A stretch of DNA of 64,000 nucleotides, from contig CAWDKQ010000021.1 of NCBI GenBank assembly GCA_963802915.1, positions 124,001 to 188,000 on the forward strand. Reading direction: 5' to 3'. The DNA is from JAICMB01 sp963802915. Its GTDB lineage: Bacteria > Acidobacteriota > Terriglobia > Bryobacterales > Bryobacteraceae. Positions 45,635 to 56,387 of the stretch are shown here, piece after piece. Positions within the stretch are counted from its first letter, which is position 1. Every line of letters begins with the position of its first letter. The position numbers and the translations under genes were made by a program. The notes under the pieces are model-generated. The model saw only the letters and a program-made list of their open reading frames with translations. It was not told where the DNA came from and did not search any database.

Positions 45635-45867
45635 CTACCCTCCAGCCATCCCTCAGCCTCTTCGTCAGTCATAGGTTGCCACCACTCATCGCCGGGCGGT
45701 ACGAGCGGGTCCTTGCGGGCGATTCCTAGCGGCAGGCCAGTGTTTCGGACGCGAACCAGTTCAGCGACAGGCTTGCCATGACGCGCAATGATCACCGTCT
45801 CGCCCTCTTCCACAAGTTCCAAAAGACGGGAAAGCTGCGTCTTGGCTTCATGTACGTTGACCTGCAT
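45631..45867 (-). CDS. Phd/YefM-type antitoxin
   Basis: This 78-residue protein opens with QVNVHEAKTQLSRLLELVEEGETVIIARHG (shown here in parts: the DNA-binding Phd fold is QVNVHEAKTQLSRLL, then EEGETVIIARHGKPVAEL). The C-terminus DEWWQPMTDEEAEGW should wrap the toxin. It precedes and overlaps the PIN gene, as in VapBC/Phd-PIN pairs. Confidence 0.9.
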   Translation of the reverse strand: MQVNVHEAKTQLSRLLELVEEGETVIIARHGKPVAELVRVRNTGLPLGIARKDPLVPPGDEWWQPMTDEEAEGWLEGR

Positions 45868-45922
45868 AATAGTATCTTAGTCCATTTCTTAGCTAAGCAC
45901 GTTTGAAAATGTGTCGCGTTAG

Positions 45923-45958
45923 CCGGCTTTTCTGACCCGTTCCGAACGTGGGAATTCC
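45923..45958 (+). repeat. 36-bp direct repeat, copy B
   Basis: This is the second copy of the 45099-45134 sequence, in the same orientation and with 5 mismatches. It lies between the antitoxin start and the ADOP permease. Confidence 0.7.
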
Positions 45959-46074
45959 GAAATCGAACACTACCGCATTGTCAGGAAAACCCGAAGGCTT
46001 TTGTTTCTAACCCATAGGAAGGGCGATCCACTTGCCCAAAATCCCCTGATCAGACCTGGAAAGAGGGCAACCGC

Positions 46075-48549
<2,475 letters not shown>

Positions 48550-48638
48550 AGCCGGGCACGACGTCGAGCCGTGGGCCTGACTAGCGAGAACTCCGAAACC
48601 GCCGCTCGACACATGAATCCAGCGATCGCCTGTCCGGA

Positions 48639-49217
48639 TCATCCCGCCCCACCCGCGTCCATTTCGCGTGCAAGCCATGCTCGCGCCAATTTCCAGTCGC
48701 GCATCACACTCTGCGCGGAGATCTTTAGGACCGCGGCTGTTTCTTCAACCCCCAAGCCTGCAAAGAAACGCATCTGCACGACGTCGGCTTTACGGGCGTC
48801 GAACTTCGCCAGAGCGTCCAACGCGTCGTCGAGCCGGATCATCTGATCGCTGTCGAGCGGTGCGCCATCCAGCGATTCGTTAATTTCGACGCGAATCGCA
48901 CCGCCACCTCTTTTCCCGGCCACCCTGGTCCGGGCCGCGTCCACTAGTATTCTTCGCATCAGCCGCGCCGAAATCGCAAAGAAATGAGCGCGATCCTGCC
49001 ATTGGGCGACCCGTGCGTTCACCAGTTTCAGATAGGCCTCGTGTACAAGGGCCGTAGCTTGCAGGCTGTTCTCTGAACCTTCATGCCGTATGTAGCCGCG
49101 CGCCATACGCCGTAACTCCTCGTACACCACTGGAGTGAGCCGGTCCAATGCCTCCGCATCGCCATTTCCCCAAGCCCGCAGCAACTCGGTCACCTCAACC
49201 GCCGACGCGTCCCCCAA
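48639..49217 (-). CDS. ECF-family RNA polymerase sigma factor (TIGR02999-like)
   Basis: The TTG at 49217 has AGGAG about five bases upstream. Region 2 shows VTELLRAWGNGDAEALDRL, VYEELRRMARGYIR and NSLQATALVHEAYLKL, the marks of the group often found with Ser/Thr kinases; region 4 is ADVVQMRFFAGLGVEETAAVLKIS. It should direct transcription of nearby genes. A kinase-propeller gene lies 2.8 kb away on the other strand. A divergent MFS gene starts 56 bp upstream. Confidence 0.92.
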   Translation of the reverse strand: MGDASAVEVTELLRAWGNGDAEALDRLTPVVYEELRRMARGYIRHEGSENSLQATALVHEAYLKLVNARVAQWQDRAHFFAISARLMRRILVDAARTRVAGKRGGGAIRVEINESLDGAPLDSDQMIRLDDALDALAKFDARKADVVQMRFFAGLGVEETAAVLKISAQSVMRDWKLARAWLAREMDAGGAG

Positions 49218-49235
49218 AAAATCTCCTGCACGACA

Positions 49236-49268
49236 TTATAGTTTTACCCGCCGTTTCCCGCTTACCGA
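49236..49268 (+). promoter_or_regulatory. 33-bp promoter-region motif, copy 1
   Basis: TTATAGTTTT then a variable C-rich centre and CCGCTTACCG. It matches 50549-50581 at 28 of 33 positions. It lies in the 56-bp space between the ECF sigma gene and the MFS gene, just before the MFS ATG. It may be an operator, promoter or leader shared by two genes. Confidence 0.5.
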
Positions 49269-49273
49269 GCAGA

Positions 49274-50524
49274 ATGGAAAGCTGCAACAACCGCTGGCTC
49301 ATTGTATTTGCTTCCGTTTTAGGCTTGCTGGTCGGCAACGGTCCCGTCATGCAATTCACGTTCGGCACATTGATGCCCGCCGTGAGCCGGGAATTCGGAT
49401 GGAGCCGCGGCACCGTCTCCTCCGCGATGGTTATAGGACTCTGGATGACCGCTCTCGCCACGCCGGTAGTTGGACGCCTTGTCGATCGCTTCGGCATTCG
49501 AGTGGTCGTCCTGCCCGCGATCGCGCTGTTCTCGCTGGCCACGATTTCGGTCGCCTTCGTACCGGCTTCTCCCGTCGCGTTCACCGCTCTCTACGCGCTG
49601 ATGGGGCTGGGAGCCGCCGGCCAAACGCCTTTAATCTATGCCAAAGCCATCTCGGCGCGTTTTGACGGGCAGCGCGGTCTCGCGCTCGGGATCGCGATGG
49701 CGGGAGTGGGACTCGGCGCCTCTCTAGTTCCGCAGTTTGCGCAAGCTTCGATCCGGATCATAGGTTGGCGAGGTGCTTACGCAGCTCTCGGTGCCCTAAC
49801 CTTCCTTTTGGCTTTCCCCGCGGTGTCGCTGTTCGTCGGCCGTCCGCTGCCCGTCCGCAACGATGCCGGTCAGTTAGCCTCGAATATCAATGCGGTCGGG
49901 CTTACATGCAGAGAGGCACTATGGACATCCCAGTTCTGGTTGCTCGCCATCAGTTTCTTTATTGTTTCAGGCACCACCGGCGGCATCGTGTCTCACTTGG
50001 TTCCGCTTCTGACAGACCGCGGAGTGTCTCTCCAGAACGCCACGCGCATGCTCAGCGTCGCAGGTTTGGCTCTGATCATAGGTCGGCTGTTTGCCGGTTA
50101 TCTGCTCGATCGCATCCATGGGCCTCTTGTCGCGGCCACCTTCTTCACCGCCCCCATCTTAGGAATCGGGGCGCTAGTGTCAACTTCCCGGCCCGAAGCA
50201 GCGGCGCTTGGCGCGATCTTGGTAGGCGTCGGTCTTGGCGCCGAAGTGGACCTGATCGCCTTTTTGTTGTCCCGCTATTTCGGAATGCGAGCCTTTGGGG
50301 AGATCTACGGCTTCTTCTTCGCCATCTTTGTGCTTGGTGCGGGATTGGGCCCGCTTGCCATGGGAGCGTGGTTCGATAAGGCTGGCTCTTATACGCTGAT
50401 GCTCGTCAGTTTCGCGCTGGCTTTGCCGCTCTCCATCGTGCTCGTGTTGAGGTTGGGCGCCTATCGGTACCCAGCCAGGCACCGAGTCGAACAGCAGAAT
50501 GCTGTTGCGGTCGCGCTGGCTTAA
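49274..50524 (+). CDS. Major facilitator superfamily transporter
   Basis: The ATG before ESCNNRWLIVFASVLGLL gives 416 aa with about twelve membrane helices; the longer frame overlaps the sigma gene and its N-terminus is not membrane-like. The MFS loop motif GRLVDRFGIRVVV lies between helices 2 and 3. The layout resembles the oxalate/formate-antiporter and monocarboxylate-type groups; the substrate is not known. A 33-bp motif precedes it and recurs before the next gene. Confidence 0.9.
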   Translation: MESCNNRWLIVFASVLGLLVGNGPVMQFTFGTLMPAVSREFGWSRGTVSSAMVIGLWMTALATPVVGRLVDRFGIRVVVLPAIALFSLATISVAFVPASPVAFTALYALMGLGAAGQTPLIYAKAISARFDGQRGLALGIAMAGVGLGASLVPQFAQASIRIIGWRGAYAALGALTFLLAFPAVSLFVGRPLPVRNDAGQLASNINAVGLTCREALWTSQFWLLAISFFIVSGTTGGIVSHLVPLLTDRGVSLQNATRMLSVAGLALIIGRLFAGYLLDRIHGPLVAATFFTAPILGIGALVSTSRPEAAALGAILVGVGLGAEVDLIAFLLSRYFGMRAFGEIYGFFFAIFVLGAGLGPLAMGAWFDKAGSYTLMLVSFALALPLSIVLVLRLGAYRYPARHRVEQQNAVAVALA

Positions 50525-50548
50525 CCTCGCAAAATAATCTCGCCGGCG

Positions 50549-50581
50549 TTATAGTTTTCCCTCCCATTTTCCGCTTACCGG
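50549..50581 (+). promoter_or_regulatory. 33-bp promoter-region motif, copy 2
   Basis: This is the second copy of the 49236-49268 sequence, 46 bp before the ATG of the PKD-cytochrome gene. The outer halves TTATAGTTTT and CCGCTTACCG are identical in both copies; the centre varies. Confidence 0.5.
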
Positions 50582-50626
50582 ATGAAACAAGCTCGGATCG
50601 CGAGCGAACCCTCTAGGAGAAAAAAC

Positions 50627-51580
50627 ATGTTCAAAATTTTTTCGATGACTCTACCCGGGCTGTTGACTCTGTCGGCGGCCAGCATCGTGTTTCTTGCCTG
50701 CCCCGCGCATGGCCAATCGACGTTCGATCCAGCTAAGGTTTTGCAAGGTATGCAGATTGCCCCAGTCCCGCTCAATACCACGGGCAAGGACCTCAATCTG
50801 GTTGGATATGGCAGCTACCTGGTGAACGCCACAGGCGATTGCAACGGTTGCCACAGCGATGGTCCCCCCACCCAGTTTGCTAAAGGAGGGAATCCGTTCA
50901 TGGGCCAGTCTGCAGTCGTCAATCCCGCGACTTACCTGGGCGGCGGAAGGGATTTCGGAGCCTATCCAAACACGACGAATCCGAACAATCCACACATCGT
51001 CAGTCGCAATTTGACGCCCGACTATACAGGAATGGGGTTTGGCGGAGACACCCTCGACCAGTTTGTTCTCATTATGAGGACTGGCGTCGACATGGATCAC
51101 TTGCATCCAAGCTGCACCGGCGCTCCCGATGGGACTTGCATCCCAGCGCCCTTCAACGGCAATCTGCTCCAGATCATGCCCTGGCCGACGTTCCACAACA
51201 TGACGGACGACGATTTGGCGGCAATCTACACCTATGTCAGCTCCATTCCGTGCCTCGAAGGGGGACCAGGAGAGCCGCCGAATCGCTGTGTGTCGCCCGC
51301 GAAGACAAAGGCGGTTGCGGATCCGAAGAATGACACAGTGTCGTCCCCTGAGATCCGGTTAGATGGATCGATGTCCACCAGCAGCGACGGGAAGCCCTTG
51401 ACGTACCAGTGGACTGTTCCGCAAGGAAGTCCTTCGGCGGCGATCCTCAACGGTAATACCGCTACTCCGATCGTACAGTTTGCCCAAGGCCGCAGCCTCT
51501 ACAGCTTTCTGCTCACGGTAACGGACTCATCGGGTAAATCATCGACGGACATCGCAACTGTGAATTTCGCCGGCAACTAA
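50627..51580 (+). CDS. Secreted c-type cytochrome with C-terminal PKD-like domain
   Basis: AGGAG at 50615-50619 decides the ATG at 50627. A signal peptide (LPGLLTLSAASIVFLACPAHG) leads to a cytochrome with CNGCH and a long insert (NPFMGQSAVVNPATYLGGG; Met in LLQIMPWPTFHNM). The last ~90 residues are Ig/PKD-like: IRLDGSMSTSSDGKPLTYQW and SFLLTVTDSSGKSS. PKD folds bind surfaces or proteins, so this may anchor an electron carrier outside the cell. The protein has 317 aa. Confidence 0.87.
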   Translation: MFKIFSMTLPGLLTLSAASIVFLACPAHGQSTFDPAKVLQGMQIAPVPLNTTGKDLNLVGYGSYLVNATGDCNGCHSDGPPTQFAKGGNPFMGQSAVVNPATYLGGGRDFGAYPNTTNPNNPHIVSRNLTPDYTGMGFGGDTLDQFVLIMRTGVDMDHLHPSCTGAPDGTCIPAPFNGNLLQIMPWPTFHNMTDDDLAAIYTYVSSIPCLEGGPGEPPNRCVSPAKTKAVADPKNDTVSSPEIRLDGSMSTSSDGKPLTYQWTVPQGSPSAAILNGNTATPIVQFAQGRSLYSFLLTVTDSSGKSSTDIATVNFAGN

Positions 51581-51661
51581 CCCGGGATCTTTCGACATGT
51601 TCTTCAGGGGAGTGCCCATGCCTGCACTTCTCCGGCTATCGCTACGCAACCGCGACCGTGA

Positions 51662-51793
51662 GGGTCCGTGAAAAAATCGGCTATGGCCCCTCCGTTACCG
51701 TCGGGCTTCCGCAACGCTGTCCCGGATTTTCACGATCCTACGGAACCGCGCGCGTGAGCAAGCGGAGATCGTCCACGATTTTTTCACAGACCC
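51662..51793 (-). repeat. MITE-like element with 18-bp terminal inverted repeats
   Basis: GGGTCCGTGAAAAAATCG at 51662-51679 is repeated in inverted form at 51776-51793 with one mismatch. The interior on the minus strand contains the 50-bp block (51687-51736) that is also found at 20788-20837. There is no open frame inside. It lies in the 390-bp gap between the PKD-cytochrome and the kinase; nothing else was seen in that gap. Confidence 0.7.
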
Positions 51794-51970
51794 GTGAGGA
51801 AGCGGACATGGCCCAGAAGCATCATCTACTCGTCTTTCAACGGAGCGGACCGCCGCCTTTACAGTCGCAGCGAGGGCGGCTCCGCCCCGCGCCACATCGA
51901 TAGAATAGTGCTGGCTCAGCAGTTCGACCTGGGTTAATAATATTCTTGGTTACCCCCGGGCGACCCAGCA

Positions 51971-54718
51971 ATGACTTTAGAGCGGTGGCGGCAGATCGAG
52001 CTGGTGTATCACGCGGCAATCGAACACGAGCCGCAAGGGCGCGCGGAGTATGTCGCCGAAGCTTGCGGCGGCGACGACGACCTCAGAAAAGAGGTCGAGT
52101 CGCTTCTTGCGAAGGACCCCTCCTCTCCGGAACTCGTATTTAACCAGGCGCCCATCGCGGCATCCAGCCTTCCCCCTTCAGCGATCGCCCATTTGGTCAC
52201 TGGCGCGCGTCTCGGCACTTACGAGATCCTTGGAAAAATTGGCGCCGGCGGAATGGGCGTAGTTTATCGCGCGCACGATACCATGCTCCGGCGAGACGTC
52301 GCCATGAAGGTTCTGCCGGACTCCTTCGCGGCCGACCCTGCGCGCATGTCGCGCTTCGAACGGGAGGCCCGCGTACTCGCCTCCCTGAACCATCCGAACA
52401 TCGCGCAGATTTATGGTGTGGAACAACGCGCCCTGATCATGGAGCTGGTCGGCGGTGACTCGCCGAAAGGTCCCATGCCATTGGAGGACGTGTGGAAGCT
52501 TGCGGCGCAGATCGCCGAAGCACTCGAATACGCGCACGAGAAGGGAATCGTGCATCGTGACTTAAAGCCGGCAAACATCAGGATCACACCCGAAGGTGTG
52601 GTCAAGCTTCTCGATTTCGGACTGGCTAAAGCTTTCCCTGGCAACACTGGTTCAACGGAGGATTTCGAAGCCTCATCGCCGCTGGACGTCGACACAACCG
52701 AAGCCGGTATGATCGTCGGGACCGCTGCCTACATGGCGCCGGAGCAGGCCGCGGGGAAGAAGGTCGACCAGCGAGCCGATATTTGGGCGTTTGGTGTTGT
52801 GCTCTACGAGTTGCTGGCTGGACGGCGCCCATTTCTAGGCGGGAGCGTGACGGAGATCGTTGCCGCAGTGATTCATGAGACGCCAGACTTTACTCCCATT
52901 CCGGTCGAAGCCCGCCCGCTCCTCGAGCGTTGCCTCGAAAAGGATCCGAAGAAGCGGCTGCGCCACATCGGCGACTGGCACTTGCTGCTCGGCGATCAGA
53001 CTGCGCGTCCAGCGTCGGCGACGGGAACACGTCTGCTCACCTTTACGCTGGCGATGATCGCGCTCACCCTGGCGGCGTTCTTGTTCGTTCGCTTTCGCGG
53101 CCAGGCTCCGCCGCCGCAAACGGTCCGCACCAGCATCCTGCTTCCCGGGAAATCGCGTGTGTTGTCGCTCGCGGTTTCCCCGAATGGTCGTGACATCGCC
53201 CTGGTTTTGGTGAGGGAAGGGAAGCAGCAGATCTGGATCCGGGCACTCGATGGGACTGAACCAGCGCCTTTGGCCGGAACCGATGGCGCCGCGGATCCCT
53301 TCTGGTCGCCCGATAGCCGCTCGATCGCTTTTTTCGCCGACGCCAAACTGAAGAAGGTCGACCGCTCGGGAGGAACGGTAAAAACGCTCTGCGATGCACT
53401 GGCGGCTGAGGGCGGAACATGGAATCGGAACGGCGACATCCTGTTTGGCGGTCTCTCCCGGGTTCGTCGAATCTCATCCGCGGGAGGAGGGCCGTCGGAC
53501 CTTCCTGACCCCATGACCGCGGTCTATCCTGTCTTCCTGCCCGACGGACGGCATTATCTCGGCACACGTGTCAACAATCCGGGAGCGCCCCAAGCGGGCG
53601 TGTGGCTGAGTTCGATGGACGGAGCGGAGACCCGACAGATTCTGCCCGACCTGTCCAATGCCGGAATCGTGGCGCCGCAGCCCGGACGCGACGAGGGGGA
53701 AGTGCTCTTCGTGCGCAACGGCACGCTGATGGCCCTGCCGTTCGATATGAAGCGCCTCGAAGCGGCGGGCGAAGCGTTCCCGTTAGCCCAAGGAATAACG
53801 TCGGGTACAGGTCCCAGCTGGTTGGCGGCATCCAGTCAGAGAGTGCTTGCTTATGTAACGGGTCAACGCGCCGGCACTGAGTACATTTGGCGGGACCGGC
53901 AGGGCAAAAATCTTGGCAGCGCCGGTGCTGCGGGCGGTGTGGTAATGATCTCGCCGGATGGAAAGCGGTTAGTGGGCGATCGGCGCGCGGACATATGGCT
54001 GGTGGAGTTCGCGCGGGGGCTTGCCCATCCGCTGACGTTTGCACCGCCCTACAACGGCAATCCCATCTGGTCGTCAGATGGACGCTATGTCGCATATAAC
54101 AAGGACGAAGCCGGTATTGTCCGGAAGCCCGCCGACGGTTTGGGCGCCGAGGAGGTGCTGCTTCACACGAACAAGTTGTCGTTTCCGAAGAGCTGGTCGC
54201 CCGACGGCCGATTCCTGATGTACGCGGAAGTCGACCCGCGAATCGGAGCGGATCTACTTGCCATTGCTGTCGACGGCGATCGCAAGCCTTTTCCAGTGGT
54301 ACGGACCCCGGCGAATGAGGACCAAGGGCAGTTTTCTCCCGACGGACATTGGGTCGCCTATACGTCGAATGCATCGGGCCTGAGTGAGATCTATGTGATT
54401 CCGTTCCCGCCCTCGCCGAACGGTGGCAAATGGCTGGTATCGAGAGGTGGAGGCGTCCAGCCGCGCTGGAGACGAGATGGCAAAGAGCTGTTCTACATTT
54501 CCCCGGACTGGAAAATGATGGCTGTGGAAGTCAAGACGAAGCCGGTGTTCCAGGCCGGCATTCCACAAACTCTGTTTCAAACGGAAATGGCGGACACCGG
54601 AATCCGCACAGGTCCGCTGAGCTGGGATATTGCGCCCGACGGCAAACGGTTCCTGATCATCAGTGAGAGCTCCAGCGAAGCGCCGGCCATCAACGTGGCT
54701 CTGAACTGGCAAAAATGA
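51971..54718 (+). CDS. Ser/Thr protein kinase with TM segment and TolB/WD40-like propeller
   Basis: The protein has 915 aa. After a ~75-residue N-terminus (LERWRQIELVYHAAIEHEP), the kinase domain has GKIGAGGMGVVYRAHD, the catalytic Lys in VAMKVLP, HRDLKPANI, LLDFGLAKAF and AAYMAPEQAAGK, all intact. A helix near residue 360 (LLTFTLAMIALTLAAFLFVRF) spans the membrane. Outside lies a six-bladed PD40-type propeller (PFWSPDSRSIAFFAD, PIWSSDGRYVAYNKD, GQFSPDGHWVAYTSN). It is probably a sensor kinase whose propeller binds an extracellular signal. The ECF sigma gene nearby is a likely partner by family habit. Confidence 0.94.
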   Translation: MTLERWRQIELVYHAAIEHEPQGRAEYVAEACGGDDDLRKEVESLLAKDPSSPELVFNQAPIAASSLPPSAIAHLVTGARLGTYEILGKIGAGGMGVVYRAHDTMLRRDVAMKVLPDSFAADPARMSRFEREARVLASLNHPNIAQIYGVEQRALIMELVGGDSPKGPMPLEDVWKLAAQIAEALEYAHEKGIVHRDLKPANIRITPEGVVKLLDFGLAKAFPGNTGSTEDFEASSPLDVDTTEAGMIVGTAAYMAPEQAAGKKVDQRADIWAFGVVLYELLAGRRPFLGGSVTEIVAAVIHETPDFTPIPVEARPLLERCLEKDPKKRLRHIGDWHLLLGDQTARPASATGTRLLTFTLAMIALTLAAFLFVRFRGQAPPPQTVRTSILLPGKSRVLSLAVSPNGRDIALVLVREGKQQIWIRALDGTEPAPLAGTDGAADPFWSPDSRSIAFFADAKLKKVDRSGGTVKTLCDALAAEGGTWNRNGDILFGGLSRVRRISSAGGGPSDLPDPMTAVYPVFLPDGRHYLGTRVNNPGAPQAGVWLSSMDGAETRQILPDLSNAGIVAPQPGRDEGEVLFVRNGTLMALPFDMKRLEAAGEAFPLAQGITSGTGPSWLAASSQRVLAYVTGQRAGTEYIWRDRQGKNLGSAGAAGGVVMISPDGKRLVGDRRADIWLVEFARGLAHPLTFAPPYNGNPIWSSDGRYVAYNKDEAGIVRKPADGLGAEEVLLHTNKLSFPKSWSPDGRFLMYAEVDPRIGADLLAIAVDGDRKPFPVVRTPANEDQGQFSPDGHWVAYTSNASGLSEIYVIPFPPSPNGGKWLVSRGGGVQPRWRRDGKELFYISPDWKMMAVEVKTKPVFQAGIPQTLFQTEMADTGIRTGPLSWDIAPDGKRFLIISESSSEAPAINVALNWQK

Positions 54719-54748
54719 GCGCGGCGCGCGCTTTGATCCGCCGCCCGT

Positions 54749-55172
54749 ATGCCCGATTTGCGCGGACGGTGCGCGCTGTTGGTGGATGCGACGGGAGTGG
54801 GCGCGCCGGTGGTGGATCTGTTTGCGGGCGGCGGCGTTGGAGTGCCCGGTGATTGCGGTGACGATCACGGGCGGGATGCATGCGGCGCTAGTGGCGGGCG
54901 GTTGGAGCGTGCCGAAGCGGGACCTGGTGACGGGATTACAAGTGTCGCTGGATTTGGGGCAATTGCGAATGCCGGGGAGGATGGCGATGGGTCGAGAGCT
55001 GGTGGGGGAGTTGATGGGGATGCGGGTGAAGATTGGCGCGAGCGGTCATGACGCGTATGGGGCGGAGGGGATCGGGGCGCATGACGATTTGGTTTTGGCG
55101 TTGGGGTTGGCGTGTTGGGGGACGCGGTTTGGGTGGGTGGGGTCGGGGCGTGGGAGGTTGCCGGGGATTTAA
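54749..55172 (+). pseudogene. Decayed phage terminase-like C-terminus
   Basis: Two frames join to give a recognisable sequence: LRGRCALLVDATGVGAPVVDLF in the first, then after a one-base shift near 54840 VIAVTITGG, WSVPKRDLVTGLQVSLDLGQL, VKIGASGHDAYGA and GAHDDLVLALGLACW. The DATGVG, PKRDL and AHDDLVLA blocks are those of terminase large-subunit nuclease domains. No start or N-terminal ATPase remains. It touches the stop of the four-gene operon's last gene. Confidence 0.55.
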
Positions 55173-56350
55173 GGGGTTCTGACGGGAACGATGGCTGAAA
55201 CGCGCAGGCGTCCTTGTGTTTCGACGCCTGCGACGGCAACACGGCCGGCGTCAGTGAGTAGAGCGAGCATGTCGTCCAGCAGGTTTTCGTCAAAAGCGCC
55301 GCGGCGTTCCTGGCCGTCCGGAAGGTCGCGCAGAGTGAAACTGAGATTGTCGACGTCGAGCTCGCCGATTCTTCCTTCGTAAGTCACGACACGTTCGGAA
55401 TCGAAGCGGCGGAGCTCCTGATGGATGCGCTTTCTGGATTCACGCGTCAGGCGGACTTTGCCTCGGCTGATCCAGCTACCCGACACCTGTACTTCAACTA
55501 TGGGGCCAACGGCCGGGGGCGTGAGGAAGAGCGTTGCCCTTAGGATTGCTTCCCGTTCGTCCCCCGACTTGTCCAACCGTGCGTCCTTGTCGCTGGCCCA
55601 CATTAAGCCCTGTTCCAGTTTTTGAGCAGCTTCTCTGATTTGTCCGCTTGCAGCGAGTCCTTCATCAGGGGCAGCGAAGCTAAGCTCAAAGCTCGACAAT
55701 GCGAAGGTTTGGATCGGCAGATCGTAAAGTGTGCGGTGCTCCTCACGGGGCCGACCTTCCGCTGGAGTCACGAAAGCGTAGTCGAGCAGGGTCTTCATGG
55801 CCTTTCGCGTGGCGTCGGCGACAAACGAAATGACGCTGGCGGGCATCCGACCCAAGACGATTTGCTGGCCGACGGCGCGAGTGCGAAGAACAGGTTCGTG
55901 CTCCGTCAGCAGCATCGTTCCTGGAAGCGGGAGAAAGTCTGGCGGGATCTCTTTGAGATCGCATGTCCACACCCCGGTCTTTTGTCCGCCGCCCAAATGG
56001 AGCCAAACCCATGAATTCGCGATGGCTTCGTGGACCGAAAGAGAGCCGTTCTCGAGGGCGGCGACAAGCTCTTCGGTAGTTGGCGCCAGGAGCGTGAATG
56101 TGCCATCCGCGGTGTCATCGGCGACGTATGCGAGAAGTAATTGACCTTGTGCCGTCTTGGTCAAGTAGACGATCGGCAGCTCCGCTTCGTAGAGCACGCG
56201 CAACACGGGCAGAGGTTCTGCGATGAGTCCGGCGGGTAGCGGATCGCGTGTTGGAATGGTCAGGTGCATAGCGTGGGGTTGCCGAACCATGATGACCTTG
56301 GTAATTCGTAGCTGGCCCACCATGTGATGTGACCTGACCGCGGTTGACAC
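55169..56350 (-). CDS. Unknown protein, fourth gene of HEPN/ParA-like operon (DUF6575-like?)
   Basis: I do not recognise this protein with certainty; the N-terminal block PLPVLRVLYEAELPIVYLT plus SVHEAIANSWVWL faintly recalls the DUF6575 family. It is mixed alpha/beta, 384-393 aa depending on the start (GTG 56350 or ATG 56323), with no membrane segments. The second half (IQTFALSSFELSFAAPDEGL, GELDVDNLSFTLRDLPDGQERRG) looks like a ligand- or nucleic-acid-binding beta domain. It follows the P-loop gene by 37 bp and is the last gene of the operon, next to a terminase fragment. Confidence 0.7.
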   Translation of the reverse strand: MSTAVRSHHMVGQLRITKVIMVRQPHAMHLTIPTRDPLPAGLIAEPLPVLRVLYEAELPIVYLTKTAQGQLLLAYVADDTADGTFTLLAPTTEELVAALENGSLSVHEAIANSWVWLHLGGGQKTGVWTCDLKEIPPDFLPLPGTMLLTEHEPVLRTRAVGQQIVLGRMPASVISFVADATRKAMKTLLDYAFVTPAEGRPREEHRTLYDLPIQTFALSSFELSFAAPDEGLAASGQIREAAQKLEQGLMWASDKDARLDKSGDEREAILRATLFLTPPAVGPIVEVQVSGSWISRGKVRLTRESRKRIHQELRRFDSERVVTYEGRIGELDVDNLSFTLRDLPDGQERRGAFDENLLDDMLALLTDAGRVAVAGVETQGRLRVSAIVPVRTP

Positions 56351-56387
56351 GCTCGGATACCATCATGACGCATCCCCGTCCCTTGCG

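Noticed and set aside
53571..54374. 267-residue minus-strand frame across the kinase propeller
   Set aside because: Antisense to a convincing propeller domain; Arg/Pro/Thr-rich composition with no motif.
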